Of a stretch of 64,000 nt of DNA, positions 40,962 through 52,471 are shown piece by piece (the stretch's first letter is position 1; every line of letters starts with the position of its first letter). The translations under genes were made by a program, and so were the position numbers. The stretch lies in contig MPUH01000111.1 of the NCBI GenBank assembly GCA_001970955.1, positions 41,081 through 105,080 on the forward strand, written 5' to 3'. This DNA is from Stentor coeruleus. Lineage: Eukaryota; Ciliophora; Heterotrichea; Heterotrichida; Stentoridae. The notes beneath the pieces were generated by a model, which was given only the letters and a program-made list of their open reading frames with translations, was not told the origin of the DNA and ran no database searches.

Positions 40962-42173
40962 TTACTTATTAATGATATCTACTTTTGTGACTTCATCACC
41001 ATCAGAATCTGAAGAAGAAGACAGAGAAACTACTCCTTCATATTCCGTTTTGATGTTAGATTTTGCTAATTCTAAGTCGATCTCAGTTGCATTAGGAAAT
41101 TGTTTCTGGACATCTTCTTCCATGTTCTTGATTATTTCAGCAGTGTGAGTAAAAAGCAAATCAGTTGATTTAACTAATAATTCTCTGATTTCCTGCTGTT
41201 TTAATGGATCTTGTGTAATTTTTTTAATATCACTTTCAAACACTTCAATTATATTATTCGCAACCTCTCTAGAATTGTATTTAACCGCAGCAGAAATTTT
41301 AAGACTATGACCACCTATGTATTCCGTTTTAAAATCAGCAATATCAGATATTTCTCCGCGATCTTTTAAAATATTTACAATCTTTATTTTATTTTCTAAA
41401 TCAATGCTTCTACCAGAAAGGATTTCTATGTTTTCTTTGCATATAAGATAGCCAAGATAGATTTGTACGATTCCATTAGAAGCTTCACCTACTAAGTCAA
41501 TCCAGTTTAGCCCTGTTGCATAGCAAGCGAGTGAAGTTAATATAGGCATACTTACACCAGTTATCGCTAAAACATTCTCAGTTACAATAGCATCTTGTAT
41601 AGGATCCACACTTTTTTGTTTCAATATAATACTATAAGAAAGTTTTGATCTTTCAATCCAACGCCGATAAAAAGATAAATTATTATCTTGGCTTATGTCT
41701 CCCAAATTCTTATAGTATAAGTAAAACTCTCCGATACTTGAAAGAAAAATAATCTAATTATTTTTTACACTCAAAGATGTAGTATTGAAATGAAGTTCTG
41801 GAATCCCAAGCCCTGTATATAACGCGATCATAGGTGAAATAATATTATATATTCCTGAAATTCCAAAACACACCCCTGGAAGCAAGACAGCCATGTTCTT
41901 GACTTTTTTATAGCCTTAATATAAGATACCATAATTATAATTTTCGTCAGGCTTTTGCAGTGACTGACTATTGGCACTAAGCATAACAATATGGTTCAGA
42001 AAATCAATAGATGCTCTCATAAGTTCTGCTTTTACTGCCTGCGAACCTGAGAAATAAAAGGCTGCGGCTTTTAAAGCATTCTGGATACCATCAGCAGCAA
42101 GTTCTCTTTTAATCATGCTTTTGTTGATATCTTTTAACTCAGAGACTCCTCTAAAAATTCTGAACACCTTCAT
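40962..42173 (-). CDS. SLC30A9: SLC30A9 (ZnT9)-like cation diffusion facilitator
   Basis: Exons 41930..42173, 41769..41914 and 40962..41753 total 1182 nt, 393 residues. The N-terminus has the ZnT9 pattern FYFSGSQAVKAELMRASIDFLN followed, across intron 1, by NYGYKKVKNMAVLLPGV. The last exon carries TENVLAITGVSMPIL, YLGYLICKENIEILSGRSID and a cytosolic C-terminal domain ending in an acidic Ser-rich tail. The family moves Zn2+ (ZnT9: mitochondrial Zn export). The usual Asp/His metal ligands of other CDFs are not obvious, as in ZnT9. ATG start, TAA stop. Confidence 0.85.
41754..41768 (-). other. 15-nt intron in the SLC30A9-like gene
   Basis: GTAAAAAATAATTAG with terminal in-frame TAG. Removal joins HFNTTSLS to IIFLSSIGEFYLYYKN. 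Confidence 0.9.
41915..41929 (-). other. 15-nt intron in the SLC30A9-like gene
   Basis: GTATCTTATATTAAG. It ends AAG rather than TAG, but keeps the A at position 10. Removal gives NYNYGYKKVKN, the conserved YGY of the family. Confidence 0.9.
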
Positions 42174-43209
42174 TTATTTACAATTAAACAGATTTTGTTA
42201 AATTTTTAAGTAATAATCTATGCAAGTTAGGCATACTTTTCATATCTTCAGCTTAATAAAAGGATTTTTTACCCGAAGAATAATTCTTATCATAACTCAC
42301 TTAAATTATGGGTTTGAATATGAATGATTGCTTAGATTAAAAATTTTCATTCTAAATATATTAAAGCTTATAATCATCTTACAGTATTTATTAATCTATT
42401 TGAAATAATTTACTGATATAACAATTAAAAAGGTAATTATAAGACATGAAATAGAAAGCAAACTTAAAAAATATGCGAATGAAGAAACTAATTTTTTTTC
42501 ATTATCGCATATCGTTTTATGTGATGAAGAATTTGAAAAACACTTAGAGAAAAACACGAAAAACAAAAAATAATCAAGTTCGACAGAGAAATAAAAAACT
42601 TTATCACGAAAATATACTATAAAAGAAGAAAATTAACAAGGGCTAGACAATAGTCAAGCGATAATTTCTAATACTAATACTAAAAAAGACTACTTATTTA
42701 AAAAAATATTTGAAACACAATTTATCTTTTATATAAAATAATTTTGCAGCTAATATAAAATTATAGTTTAGTTATGGAATATTTCCCATATATGAATTTT
42801 TCATCTTTATCTTTAATATGCAAAATTATTGTTTGATTTGATTTCTGCTACTAATTTTAAAGCATAAAACCACTCATAGCTGCATCTAAATAAAAATATC
42901 CCACAAAATAATTTTCAACTTTTCTTATCATAATCAACTAAAAAGAAAAAAAATTATCACAAAATATTAAAAAATCTTCTACTAAATAAACACTTAAAGT
43001 TTTCTACCATTTTGCCATACCTACCCACTATTACCAATTGTAACTATTTATTTTATAAACTATCCTAAATACCGATTTTCTCATTTTTGCTAATTTCGTA
43101 TAAAAAGTTTTAACCTATCATAATCATTATCCCTTAAATTTCATAAAATATTTAGTCTAATATTAATTGCATAATCAAAGCAACAAATCAAAATAATAGA
43201 AAATTATTA
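42174..43209. other. Spacer, 1.0 kb
   Basis: AT-rich. A plus-strand tract around 42440..42570 reads as E/K-rich codons but is closed by repeated TAA; not supported as a gene (see rejected). Confidence 0.5.
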
Positions 43210-43845
43210 TTATGGAAAATAAAGGTGGAATGGAGGTGTAGCTTCATTAGCTTGTGAATAATACTGAGCTTGAATAATCTCAGCAAGTGACGAAAACCCA
43301 GGATCAACTTTATAAGAAATAAAAGTTGTCGCTGGAGACACTGATGCATGTATAGGACTTTCAGTTTTCTTTTCGCATTTTTTCTTATTAATCAAACTTT
43401 TCCATCTGTTTTTCACCTGATTTTCGTTTCTCCCTGGCAAACTCTTAGAAATTTCACTCCATTTATTTCCATTAGCACTCTGCATCTCTAAAATAAACAT
43501 ATCTTCTTCAATTGTCCAGTCTCCTTTCTTTAACTTTGGGTTTATATGATTAAAAAACCTTTCTCTACATTGCTTCCCTTTACGAAAACCTTTCTTTTCA
43601 TGGAAAATATTGTTGAGCTCTTTAGCTATTTGTGCCCAGGCTTTAGTTCCTTGTAATTTTATCAAGTTTTCTAAAGCTTGATCTTCTTCAGCTGTCCATG
43701 TCTGTCGTAAATTTAGATTTAAGAATTCTGAACTTTGATCTAGAGGGTTGATAATAGGCTGAAATGTATTGCCTTCCTTGTTTGAAAAGCAGGGAACCAT
43801 CCAAATCTCACCTTCTAGCATATATGGGGCGATTTTTTTGTCCAT
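43210..43845 (-). CDS. Two-repeat Myb DNA-binding protein
   Basis: 211 residues. Two SANT/Myb repeats at about 45-105 and 106-155, each with spaced tryptophans: RQTWTAEEDQALENL ... AWAQIAKEL and GDWTIEEDMFILEM ... KWSEISKSL, with CRERFFNHINPKL and VKNRWKSLI as recognition helices. This is the R2R3 layout of sequence-specific transcription factors. The C-terminal 50 residues are not conserved-looking. ATG start, TAA stop. Confidence 0.9.
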   Translation of the reverse strand: MDKKIAPYMLEGEIWMVPCFSNKEGNTFQPIINPLDQSSEFLNLNLRQTWTAEEDQALENLIKLQGTKAWAQIAKELNNIFHEKKGFRKGKQCRERFFNHINPKLKKGDWTIEEDMFILEMQSANGNKWSEISKSLPGRNENQVKNRWKSLINKKKCEKKTESPIHASVSPATTFISYKVDPGFSSLAEIIQAQYYSQANEATPPFHLYFP

Positions 43846-46184
43846 GTTCTTTTATTTATTTAAATTATCCTCGAAATCAGATATATACGTTTGGCTGAAA
43901 ATGTATAAATTTTTTTGTATTTTTATATAGGACTGGCTTTTGGAAATTATGTAAAGGGGTGGTTTATAAGTAAAATAGAGGTTTGGATAGATGTTTATTG
44001 AAGGATGATGGGTGGAGTGAATTTTATTCAGATTTTGATGGTTAGATTTTTTTTTTTTTTGAGGAAGTAGGCGAATGATTGATAGAATTATGGAAGATCG
44101 TACTTATGATGGGAAAAATTTGGTTTTGGATGGAGTTGGAGAGGATAAGGAAGTTTGGTTGAGAAATAGAAAATAGAAGATAAAAGAAAATAGAGATTTT
44201 GATGGAGTTTATGGATTATATGAAAGATTTTACTTGTAGTGGTAAGGATTTTGAAGAGTTTGTTGAGATTTTGAAGGCTTTTGGGTTTAGGTGGGATGGA
44301 AGAGGTTTTTAGATTATGAAATTGGCGTACAAATCTTAGGAGTATTATTTGGTTTGATAAATATGCAAAGAGTAAGGAAGGGTGGATTGAATTACTAAAA
44401 TTATATAACAAAGCTAATCTAATTTTAGAATTATGAGCACAAATGCCTAAGATCAAGAAAAACAATATCATAAAGTGTAATCATGATATTTAAATCAAAA
44501 AATAAAACGAATGCAAGTGTCTATAGAGAAAATTATAAGCTAGCCAATGCAAGCTTCTTAGTTTATAATATTTCTAATTAAAATAAGAAAAATATTAAAA
44601 CTAGAATTATAATACAACTAGCAAGAAAATTATCATCAATCAAGACCAAAAATCAAAATTTGTCGTGTGTATCAAGAGAAATTATATAAAATATGATAGA
44701 AAATACAAATATGATATTTTAGCAATAAATTTACAAAAAACTAGCTTATTGCAATACTGATTTAAGTAAAACTAAATATCCATAAACATCTATAGAGAAA
44801 AAGTTAAAAAATCATAAAGGATCTCTTTGATAAAAATAAACTTGAAGTATATTAAGGATTTCTTTTGGAGTAACAGTAGAATTTAGCATTGACATGGAGA
44901 ATAACAGACTAAAAGCAAAGAAATATTTTAAAAACTCTTGACAAACAAAACTAAAAATATGAAACTACAAAAAATCATATGAAAGGAAATGCAAGCAGTA
45001 TATATCATTATCAGTTTATATATTATTTTAAAAGCTGATTAAGTTTGGGTAAAACTTAATATTCATCAACATAAATAAATTAAGCAACATATAAATTTCA
45101 GACAGGTATATATAAAAATATGATTCAAAGGGCAAATCAAACAATTTTCAAATAAAATAGAGAATATGTCAAGCTTACATCAAATCCACATTTTATTTTT
45201 ACAAAAATAACTGAAGAATAAATTAAACTTTTAATAAACTGGTTAAAATAATAATTAGGATTTAATCATTTAAAAAACTATAATATTTTAGAGAAGATAT
45301 TTAGCATAAATAGAGCTAATGGGTAGTTAACTATGTGTAAATTTTATAAAAACTTATGCTAAATAATATTGAAAATAATAAAGCTAATTGAATAATTAAA
45401 TACTATCTTTAAAGAAGCTATAATATAATGTCTTTAGTATTTATATTTATAACTGCACAAATTTAGAAGGATAATTTCTTATTATTATCTTTAGTTATCT
45501 TTGCTTATAAAAAAATATTTAGATAAATCTTTCAATTTAACTGGTAAAATATCTATTTTGTATTTCATTAGGTTTATAATAAAAACAAAGTACTAAGGCT
45601 ATGTATATTAAAAATTTATATGAATAACTAAATAATGTAATACATTTATTATAGTATTACATTAAAATACTCTACTTGTAAAATTATATTCCAAACAATT
45701 ACACTTAAATAACTAAAAATTAGTTAATCTAACATAATAAATACTTATTATTCTATTAATTCTAACTTAACAACTACTTTTAGTATTTTTATCTATCAAA
45801 TCCTAGTTTCTTTATACGATAAATTTCTATATTCAACAATTTAAAAACTACATCCATTTCTAATAAAATTCTTTGTTTACCCTAAAAATAACCCTTAAAT
45901 ACCACCAAATCATCATTACTTTCATTACACCAAAATTTTGTCAAAATAATAACAATTTTCATACCTAATATTACCATTTACAAACATTTTTTTGAAACCA
46001 AATCATCCAAAGCTTAAAGTATTTATATTTTATAACATAAATATCTAATGCTATAGCAATCAGATCGAATTTGTGCTAAGTTTATAAAAAATTACTTTTC
46101 CAGCATTTGAAAACCCAGACATATTTGTATAATTATATTAGAAACTAAAAAAAATATAAAACAAAATAAAGCTTTTATGTTATT
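43846..46184. other. Long AT-rich spacer, 2.3 kb
   Basis: The first 450 nt is G-rich and C-poor on the plus strand (5' flank of the Myb gene); the last part is C-richer. The minus-strand open frame 44088..44471 (127 residues) lies in this skewed DNA, has low-complexity residues and no domain, and is not called. No RNA gene found. Confidence 0.5.
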
Positions 46185-46778
46185 CTAATAAGTAAAACCT
46201 CCATTCATCATATAATTTGCTGTCATCATAAATGAATAATAATAATACCATTGCATAGACTGATAAATCATTTCAGAACCATTAGGAATAATCTGATTTG
46301 GTACCTTTTTAGGCGATTCAGCCATCTTAATTTCACTTTTTTTTATTACAGGTGCTGGTTCTTTTTTTTCCATTTTTTTAGCTTTGTATAAGCGAATTTT
46401 GTATGTTTTCCCAATAGTGAGTAAATCACTGTTTTTGAGTTTTATCCATTCTAAATAGATTTTACTTTGTTTTTTCTCGCAAAAATACACGAAAAAACAG
46501 TCCAAATTTGTGAATCCTACTCCTTTGATGAATTTTTTCATTATGCTCATAGCAGAAAGATTAGATGTTATAGCGAAGTTAGCATTCTTCGTAGAAGGTG
46601 TTATCCCTTTATTTTTTAGTATTTCGCAGTTAACATTGAATTCATGTTTTTTTGGTTTTGAGTGAGCTACTTCAGGCTGATAGACTTTAAATGGTTTTCG
46701 TATACGTTTTGAGTATCTACCATTATTCCCTTCTTCAGTGCTCGTAAGGTTTGTACTCTCAGAATCGTTGGCTTCCAT
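46185..46778 (-). CDS. Unknown protein with RYSKRIRKP motif
   Basis: 197 residues, MEANDSESTNL at the start, ending TAG. A basic motif RYSKRIRKPFKVYQPE lies near residue 22, resembling nuclear-localising or DNA-contact stretches. Residues about 70-130 could form a small beta-grasp fold (MKKFIKGVGF, FFVYFCEKKQ, LTIGKTYKIRLY), weakly like Ubl/RAWUL domains, but this is speculative. The tail is rich in Tyr and Met (QWYYYYSFMMTANYMM). Codon use is like neighbouring genes. Confidence 0.65.
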   Translation of the reverse strand: MEANDSESTNLTSTEEGNNGRYSKRIRKPFKVYQPEVAHSKPKKHEFNVNCEILKNKGITPSTKNANFAITSNLSAMSIMKKFIKGVGFTNLDCFFVYFCEKKQSKIYLEWIKLKNSDLLTIGKTYKIRLYKAKKMEKKEPAPVIKKSEIKMAESPKKVPNQIIPNGSEMIYQSMQWYYYYSFMMTANYMMNGGFTY

Positions 46779-48411
46779 TATAAATTATAATCTACTAATA
46801 TGGTGACCGAAAAACCTAATTTTAGCATAGGAATAAGGTAATTGAATAAGCCATTGCATTATTTTATAAAAGACCACTTAAACTTAAATTATGAGGAAGG
46901 AATTAAAAATGTTTGATAATGTTGCAAATGGCATGGGAACAGAAAAAGGGTCTTAGTCTTAACATAAAGCAGAAAATGCTATTAATAAGTATAAATATGA
47001 TCTAGGTAATGAAAATTAAATTTCTAATTATATACACATAAGAAAAGTAAAAGTATAATAATTTACAACATATATATTGAATAAAAATCTGAATATATTT
47101 TCAGTTGACAACAATTATATAAGACAAACCAGCATTCCATTTTTTATATTGTTTAATCTAAATTTCTTGTAAGAAAATTATAAATTTTATCAAAAATGTT
47201 AGTATGATATAATCATATATTAGTCAAGATATTTTATTGAGCTTAATAGTAAAAAATTCAAAATAATATGATAAATTTAGTACATAAAGATCAAGAATAA
47301 ATATAAAGGAATCGAGAAAAAAATTCAAAATATGAATAAAATTTATTTAAAGTAGGAAAAGTTCTATATGTAAAATAAATGAGAATATTTATAAATATTG
47401 AATTATTTAGATAACTTGAATACAGATTGTAAGATTTTGGCTAATGATTTGTTTAGTATAATATCATGTTTATAAATGTATATATAATTTCTAATAATGT
47501 TTTTTATTTACTAAAAAAGTTGTGAGTTTGAAGATTTGAAAAACTTTCGACTGTCATAAAAAATCGTCAGCTATTTGGTTTTTTAAATTTGACATTTTAT
47601 GGGATAAAGAAAGATTTTGTCTAGAAAATGGTTTGAGATTATTTTATACAAAGAAAAACTATCAAAAATGTTTACAATGAAAAAAATCTTTTATTTAACC
47701 TGAATCTGTATTAAAAATAAAGGGCTGGTATTAGTTTTTATTAAAATTTATATTTAGGGTTAAATTATTCGGATAATTTGGATTTTATGTAACTATTATA
47801 AGCATAAAAATTGTTGATAAATTTTCATAGGAAAATAAGTAAAAGAGAGTTTGATTTTTATGATGTCTAATTAAGCTATTCAACTTGGCTTATTTTTGAA
47901 TGAACTTGATACTAAGTTTTTTTATACTAAATGTATTTTTTAGATTTGCAAAAGATTCTGAATGAGTTTATGACTATGAGTATGAATATAAAGTTGATGT
48001 ATAAACAGCATGCAAAAATTACATAATCAGATAATTTACTGCATTTTAAGTGTTATTATATATATTCTAAGGATAGTTGAGATAATTTTTTTCAAATATA
48101 ATAAATGTGGAAAGCTGGAGAAATTTAGAGATGAAAACATAATAAAAGTTTATGTGATTATTTTTTATCTTTTGGTCTGTCAAATTTCTATAATATAAAA
48201 ATTTATTGAAGGTCTCTGGCTTATTATGCTAATTATTTGAGCAATATATATATTATATAATATTTTCATTATTATTACCTTTAGAACATACCAAATATGG
48301 ATATTAACTATAGAGCATATTTAAGAGCATTATCTATACATTCAATCTAATACACTTTACTTATCAGAAATCATGATTTAGAATTTGCTTGGACTAAATT
48401 TTGTAATAAAA
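46779..48411. other. Long AT-rich spacer, 1.6 kb
   Basis: Divergent spacer. The 62-codon open frame at 48010..48198 (+) is isoleucine-rich and has no support. Nothing else seen. Confidence 0.5.
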
Positions 48412-49146
48412 ATGTCTGGAGTGGATCTTAGGAACGTGTCTTTAGATGCTTTGCAAGCTGAAGTGAAAAGAAGGTTTGAATGCAGCTTCAAGCCACGTAG
48501 CAGAGTTGTTCTTGTTGGCCCAGCTGGTTCTGGAAAAGGTACTCAAGCTCCAAGGCTTAGTGACGAAATGTGCTGGTGCCATTTGTCAACAGGAGATCTT
48601 CTCCGTGATGAAGTGAAAAAAGGAAGTGAACTAGGTCGTGAAGCAAAGAAAATTATGGATGCAGGGGGTTTAGTAAGTGATGATATTGTTATTGGGATGA
48701 TCAAAAACAAGATTAGTGAGCCCATGTGCTCAAATGGTGTGATTTTTGATGGCTTCCCAAGAACTGTAAACCAAGCTAAAGCTCTTGACAATATGTTGGC
48801 ATCTGATGGAAAGCAAATCGACAAAGCTATTGAATTCGATATTCCAGATCAAGTATTAGTTGAAAGGATTACTGGTAGGAGAATCCATTTAGCTAGTGGT
48901 AGATCTTATCATATTAAATTCGCCCCACCTAAGGTTGAAGGAATTGATGATATTACAGGAGAACCACTTATTCATAGAACTGATGATACTGAAGAGGCTC
49001 TTATGAAAAGAATGAATAGCTATCATGCTAATACTGGGCCAATATTAGATTATTATAAGCAAAAGGGTAGATTTGCAAAAGTTGATGCTAACAGAAATGT
49101 TGATGATGTGTGGAATGATTTGAAAAATGCTGCAAGGCCTATTTAG
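48412..49146 (+). CDS. Adenylate kinase (long LID form)
   Basis: 244 residues. Catalyses ATP + AMP to 2 ADP. Motifs in order: P-loop GPAGSGKGT, AMP-site STGDLLRDEV, FDGFPRT, the LID start GRRIHLASGRSYH and the long LID through DDITGEPLIHRTDD, then MNSYHANTGPILDYY. The LID lacks zinc cysteines, as in AK2-type eukaryotic enzymes. An N-terminal helix of about 25 residues precedes the core. The frame opens at an upstream TTG; the ATG at 48412 (MSGVDLRNV) is used. Ends TAG. Confidence 0.95.
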   Translation: MSGVDLRNVSLDALQAEVKRRFECSFKPRSRVVLVGPAGSGKGTQAPRLSDEMCWCHLSTGDLLRDEVKKGSELGREAKKIMDAGGLVSDDIVIGMIKNKISEPMCSNGVIFDGFPRTVNQAKALDNMLASDGKQIDKAIEFDIPDQVLVERITGRRIHLASGRSYHIKFAPPKVEGIDDITGEPLIHRTDDTEEALMKRMNSYHANTGPILDYYKQKGRFAKVDANRNVDDVWNDLKNAARPI

Positions 49147-50110
49147 GTAGATAAATTTATTGAGGTTTTTTAGATTGTGAGTGTGTGTGACGATAAGATT
49201 TTTTATAGTAGGAAAGAGATTTTTTTGATTGAAGTTTTTTATATAGGATTGGAGGAAGGTTAGAGAATTAAGGATTTTTAAATGAGGATTGTGAATGATG
49301 ATAAGTTTTAGCAGAGACTTTGAGGATTATAGGTTAGGGCTAGTAGGAAATGTTTGTTTATTGTTGAAGAGGGAGATTTTTGCATAGGGATATTGAAATA
49401 TTTGTAATTAATAGTTGAAGAGAAGTTTTTGAAATTTATGAGGAATTGGATGGGATATTAATTTTAGATTGTTATAAAGTTTATTGTGTGCTGTGGCTTA
49501 GAGAATATTTTTGACAAAAGTTTTGTATTTATGATGTTTTTATATAGGTATGATTGATATACCGAATTAAGTTTATCAATTGTAAAATAAAGGCTAATTA
49601 ATAATTGTTTTGATTTTTGAAGTTTGATGAGTTTTTAGTAATTCTAAAACTAATTATTTTCATTAAATTCTCATTATTTTTTTCTATCTTGCTTAGGTGC
49701 AATTGTTTTATATTACTCAGCCCATTTTTGAGCCTATTCATTAAAAAAATATACTATAAAAATTATCACAAACCACATCATAACTTTATCTCTCTTAAAT
49801 GTATCTCCCTAAAAAAATCAAGCATTATCACATAACTTTGAATAATCAAAAAAACATTTAATCTTGCATCTTTTTATTCAAAAAATCCAATACATCTAAA
49901 AATTAATATTTAAAATCTACCACAAAACACAAGATTACTTCATTATCCTACAAATCTATCATCATATAATCATCTTAAACAAAAAATTTATCCTACACCC
50001 AAAAGCATAATAATCTATATTTTCCACATCTATAATAATCTATATTTTCCACATCATTTAAAAAAACTCCTAATTTCCTACAAAACTTATAACCATAATG
50101 AATAATAACG
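49147..50110. other. Convergent spacer with extreme skew switch
   Basis: 49201..49380 has about 51 G and 3 C on the plus strand; 49921..50100 has 3 G and 41 C. The open frame 49617..49835 (+) spans the switch and is not called. A 24-nt direct repeat lies at 50007..50055. Confidence 0.75.
50007..50055. repeat. 24-nt direct repeat, period 25
   Basis: 50007..50030 and 50032..50055 are identical (containing TCTATATTTTCCACATC). A short tandem duplication in spacer DNA. Confidence 0.85.
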
Positions 50111-52471
50111 CTAATTACGACGCAACTCATTCAAGTATGAAAAAATCGTCTCAGCTTTATTCGCCCTAACAGCAGTTTTTGCACTATTACTCCTAAACTT
50201 CAATATTTCCATATAATCTTTAATCGCACAAATTCCATCTTCAACATAAATATTATACTTCAAAGTTGTTTTAGCTATCAAATAAAGGAATTTAGGTTTT
50301 GAATAAATCGATATTCCAACAAAGTTATTCTCTTGAGGATTTGTAGGTACAAACCCTGCACTTTCTCCATCAACATCATCTGACATATTATTCAAAAAAA
50401 CAAAAAATTTCTTAAATGATGATAATCCTTCTGTAGCTGTTCTTTGCATTCTTCTCCCTTTAAATTCTTGAACTTCTGGTACAGGTGCATCATTTTCATC
50501 AATAACTTTAGTACCAAATTCTCTTATAGAAGTAAAAGAACTTTTATATGTATCATAAAGATGGAAATGTAGTGAACTTGGGTTCATAAGTTGTTCTACT
50601 GATGTAGCTCTTTGTAATGCTCTTGTAAAAGGTATGTTTATAAATGGTAATGGGGTAAAAACTTTAGCTATTGATTTTAAGATGAGTATAGCTTTTTGGG
50701 GTTTCCCATTTTTTACTAAAGATTTCGCATATAAAATATTAGACTTTACCCAGAACTCAGTAGGAACATAAGTGTTTTTGCATTTTGTTATCATTTCAAA
50801 AGCACTTCTTTCTAATACTGCATATTCACTTGTAGCTTTTAAATATTTAAATAATAAAGTAAACCCAATCATTCTTATTCCAGTTAAATTGCAGATACTT
50901 TGCAACTTGTCGATAGCTTCTTTTCTTTTCCCAAGTTTCCAAAGTATTTTAGCATTGAGTATCCCTGCTGAGACTTTATGGAAACCTTTAACTTTATTAC
51001 ATATTTCTAAGCATTCATCTATTACTTTAGGGGTTAGTTCATCGCCTTCAAGATATTTTTCAGCTTTTTGCACATCATTTATATACATTTGCATGTCATT
51101 TGACCAGATTTTCAATTGATCCCTTTTAGTTTGTGGGAGGTTTTCAAATTCAGCTTGAGCTTTTACTATATATTTATATGCTTCTAAATGATGTCGGTTT
51201 TGCATATAAGCTTTTGAAAGCCAATAATAAATTTTCCCTAAACGTGACAAACTACAAAGTCTCGCACATTCTTTTAATGCCCCAACAGCCCCTGCAGCAT
51301 AAGTATTATCTTCAGATTTACATGAAAGTCTACCAAATTCATATAAGAATATAGGATATTCACTGTTTTCAAGGAATTTCTTTTGTAATAACTGTAAGGC
51401 ACTTGAAACTTTACCTGTTTTAAAATAAGACTTTGCACATGCTATGCACATTATTATATAATAATTGTTATACTCTGGACTTGTAACTCGTAAAAAGGCT
51501 TCTGATGCAATATCTTCAGCAGATTCATAGCTTTTTTCTGTGTAATAATAATAACACCATAGTTTAGCATAAGCTTCAGGTCGATATGGATATTTGCTAA
51601 TAAGTTCTTTCATTATATCTTTAGATTTATTCACATCTGTATCCATATAAAGTTCACTCCAAGCTAAATACCCTAAATAAGGATCGATATTTTTGAGTTT
51701 TGTCGCAAAATACTCAGCTGCTTCAGTTTCAACACCATTTCTACATAGTTCCATATTACACCATAAAGTTTCTGGGGTTTCTGGAAGGGCATCTAACCTT
51801 GTCATAAGCATATCTTGAGATGCTGATTTTTGATGTAGACAACATAAGATGCTTTTTGGGTTAGATAAAAATTTTATTGGTTTATTGATTTTAACTGATA
51901 ATGTTATACTCCATTGTAAGTAAAATGTATCTGGTCTTAATGATATAGCTTTTTCAACATAAGTTAAAGCCTCGAAATACCTACCTTCAAAACTTGCTAA
52001 GCGGCCTAAGCCGAAATGTGCTTCATGGCAGTTTGGATCTCTTTCTAGCATTTGGGTAAAGTGTTGTTTACATACTTCATACTCATAATCAGGGACTAAA
52101 TTTTTAATATCTTTTCCTCGAAGTATGAAAAAAATTAAAGTATGAGTTTGGCCTAAAGATGAGATTCCGTTTAATTTTTTTCCAGTGTTTTCAAGAGACT
52201 CTTGTTCTCGGAGTTTTCTCCGTTCTGCGATTTTTTCCATAAGTTTGTCTTCAGGTTGTTGGCTTTCTACTACTGAATGCTCAGAGTCATAAAAACTGTG
52301 TCCGTTTGTCTCTTTGTACCTTGTAAGTATAAAAGCGTTTTTTTTACATATTTTCAGCTGTCTTCGGCAGTAATCGTAGAAGTCTTCGATCATTTCTTCA
52401 TTAAATGATGGGTCTGTGTTGAAAACATCAGGTGCTGAAGGGCTAGATTGAGTGGTTCTGTTATCAGTCAT
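50111..52471 (-). CDS. TPR-repeat protein of unknown function
   Basis: 786 residues. Helical repeats of tetratricopeptide type run through most of the protein (for example HFGLGRLASFEGRYFEALTY, KIYYWLSKAYMQNRHHLEAY, AKILWKLGKRKEAIDKLQSI). The N-terminal 100 residues and the region around 640-690 (basic, Ser-rich) are not repeats. TPR arrays scaffold complexes; intraflagellar, APC/C and BBS subunits have such layouts, but I cannot assign one. The frame opens at TTG 15 codons upstream; the ATG at 52471 (MTDNRTTQ) is used. Ends TAG. Confidence 0.8.
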   Translation of the reverse strand: MTDNRTTQSSPSAPDVFNTDPSFNEEMIEDFYDYCRRQLKICKKNAFILTRYKETNGHSFYDSEHSVVESQQPEDKLMEKIAERRKLREQESLENTGKKLNGISSLGQTHTLIFFILRGKDIKNLVPDYEYEVCKQHFTQMLERDPNCHEAHFGLGRLASFEGRYFEALTYVEKAISLRPDTFYLQWSITLSVKINKPIKFLSNPKSILCCLHQKSASQDMLMTRLDALPETPETLWCNMELCRNGVETEAAEYFATKLKNIDPYLGYLAWSELYMDTDVNKSKDIMKELISKYPYRPEAYAKLWCYYYYTEKSYESAEDIASEAFLRVTSPEYNNYYIIMCIACAKSYFKTGKVSSALQLLQKKFLENSEYPIFLYEFGRLSCKSEDNTYAAGAVGALKECARLCSLSRLGKIYYWLSKAYMQNRHHLEAYKYIVKAQAEFENLPQTKRDQLKIWSNDMQMYINDVQKAEKYLEGDELTPKVIDECLEICNKVKGFHKVSAGILNAKILWKLGKRKEAIDKLQSICNLTGIRMIGFTLLFKYLKATSEYAVLERSAFEMITKCKNTYVPTEFWVKSNILYAKSLVKNGKPQKAILILKSIAKVFTPLPFINIPFTRALQRATSVEQLMNPSSLHFHLYDTYKSSFTSIREFGTKVIDENDAPVPEVQEFKGRRMQRTATEGLSSFKKFFVFLNNMSDDVDGESAGFVPTNPQENNFVGISIYSKPKFLYLIAKTTLKYNIYVEDGICAIKDYMEILKFRSNSAKTAVRANKAETIFSYLNELRRN

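Noticed and set aside
42328-42793. Glu/Lys-rich plus-strand frame interrupted only by TAA and TAG
   Set aside because: Same reasoning: purine-rich spacer DNA gives E/K-rich codons, no domain is visible, and the code in this genome is standard.
44088-44471. 127-codon minus-strand open frame with a hydrophobic start
   Set aside because: It lies in DNA with strong strand skew, which suppresses stops in one frame; the product is low-complexity and no homologue is recognised.
44490-44810. Plus-strand tract that reads like protein if TAA/TAG are taken as Gln
   Set aside because: With stops treated as sense any AT-rich frame is open, and every intact gene here uses those codons as stops. Stop-free runs of about 30-36 codons are expected by chance in several kb of spacer read in six frames.
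48010-48198. 62-codon plus-strand open frame
   Set aside because: Ile-rich, no conserved features, and length within chance for AT-rich DNA.
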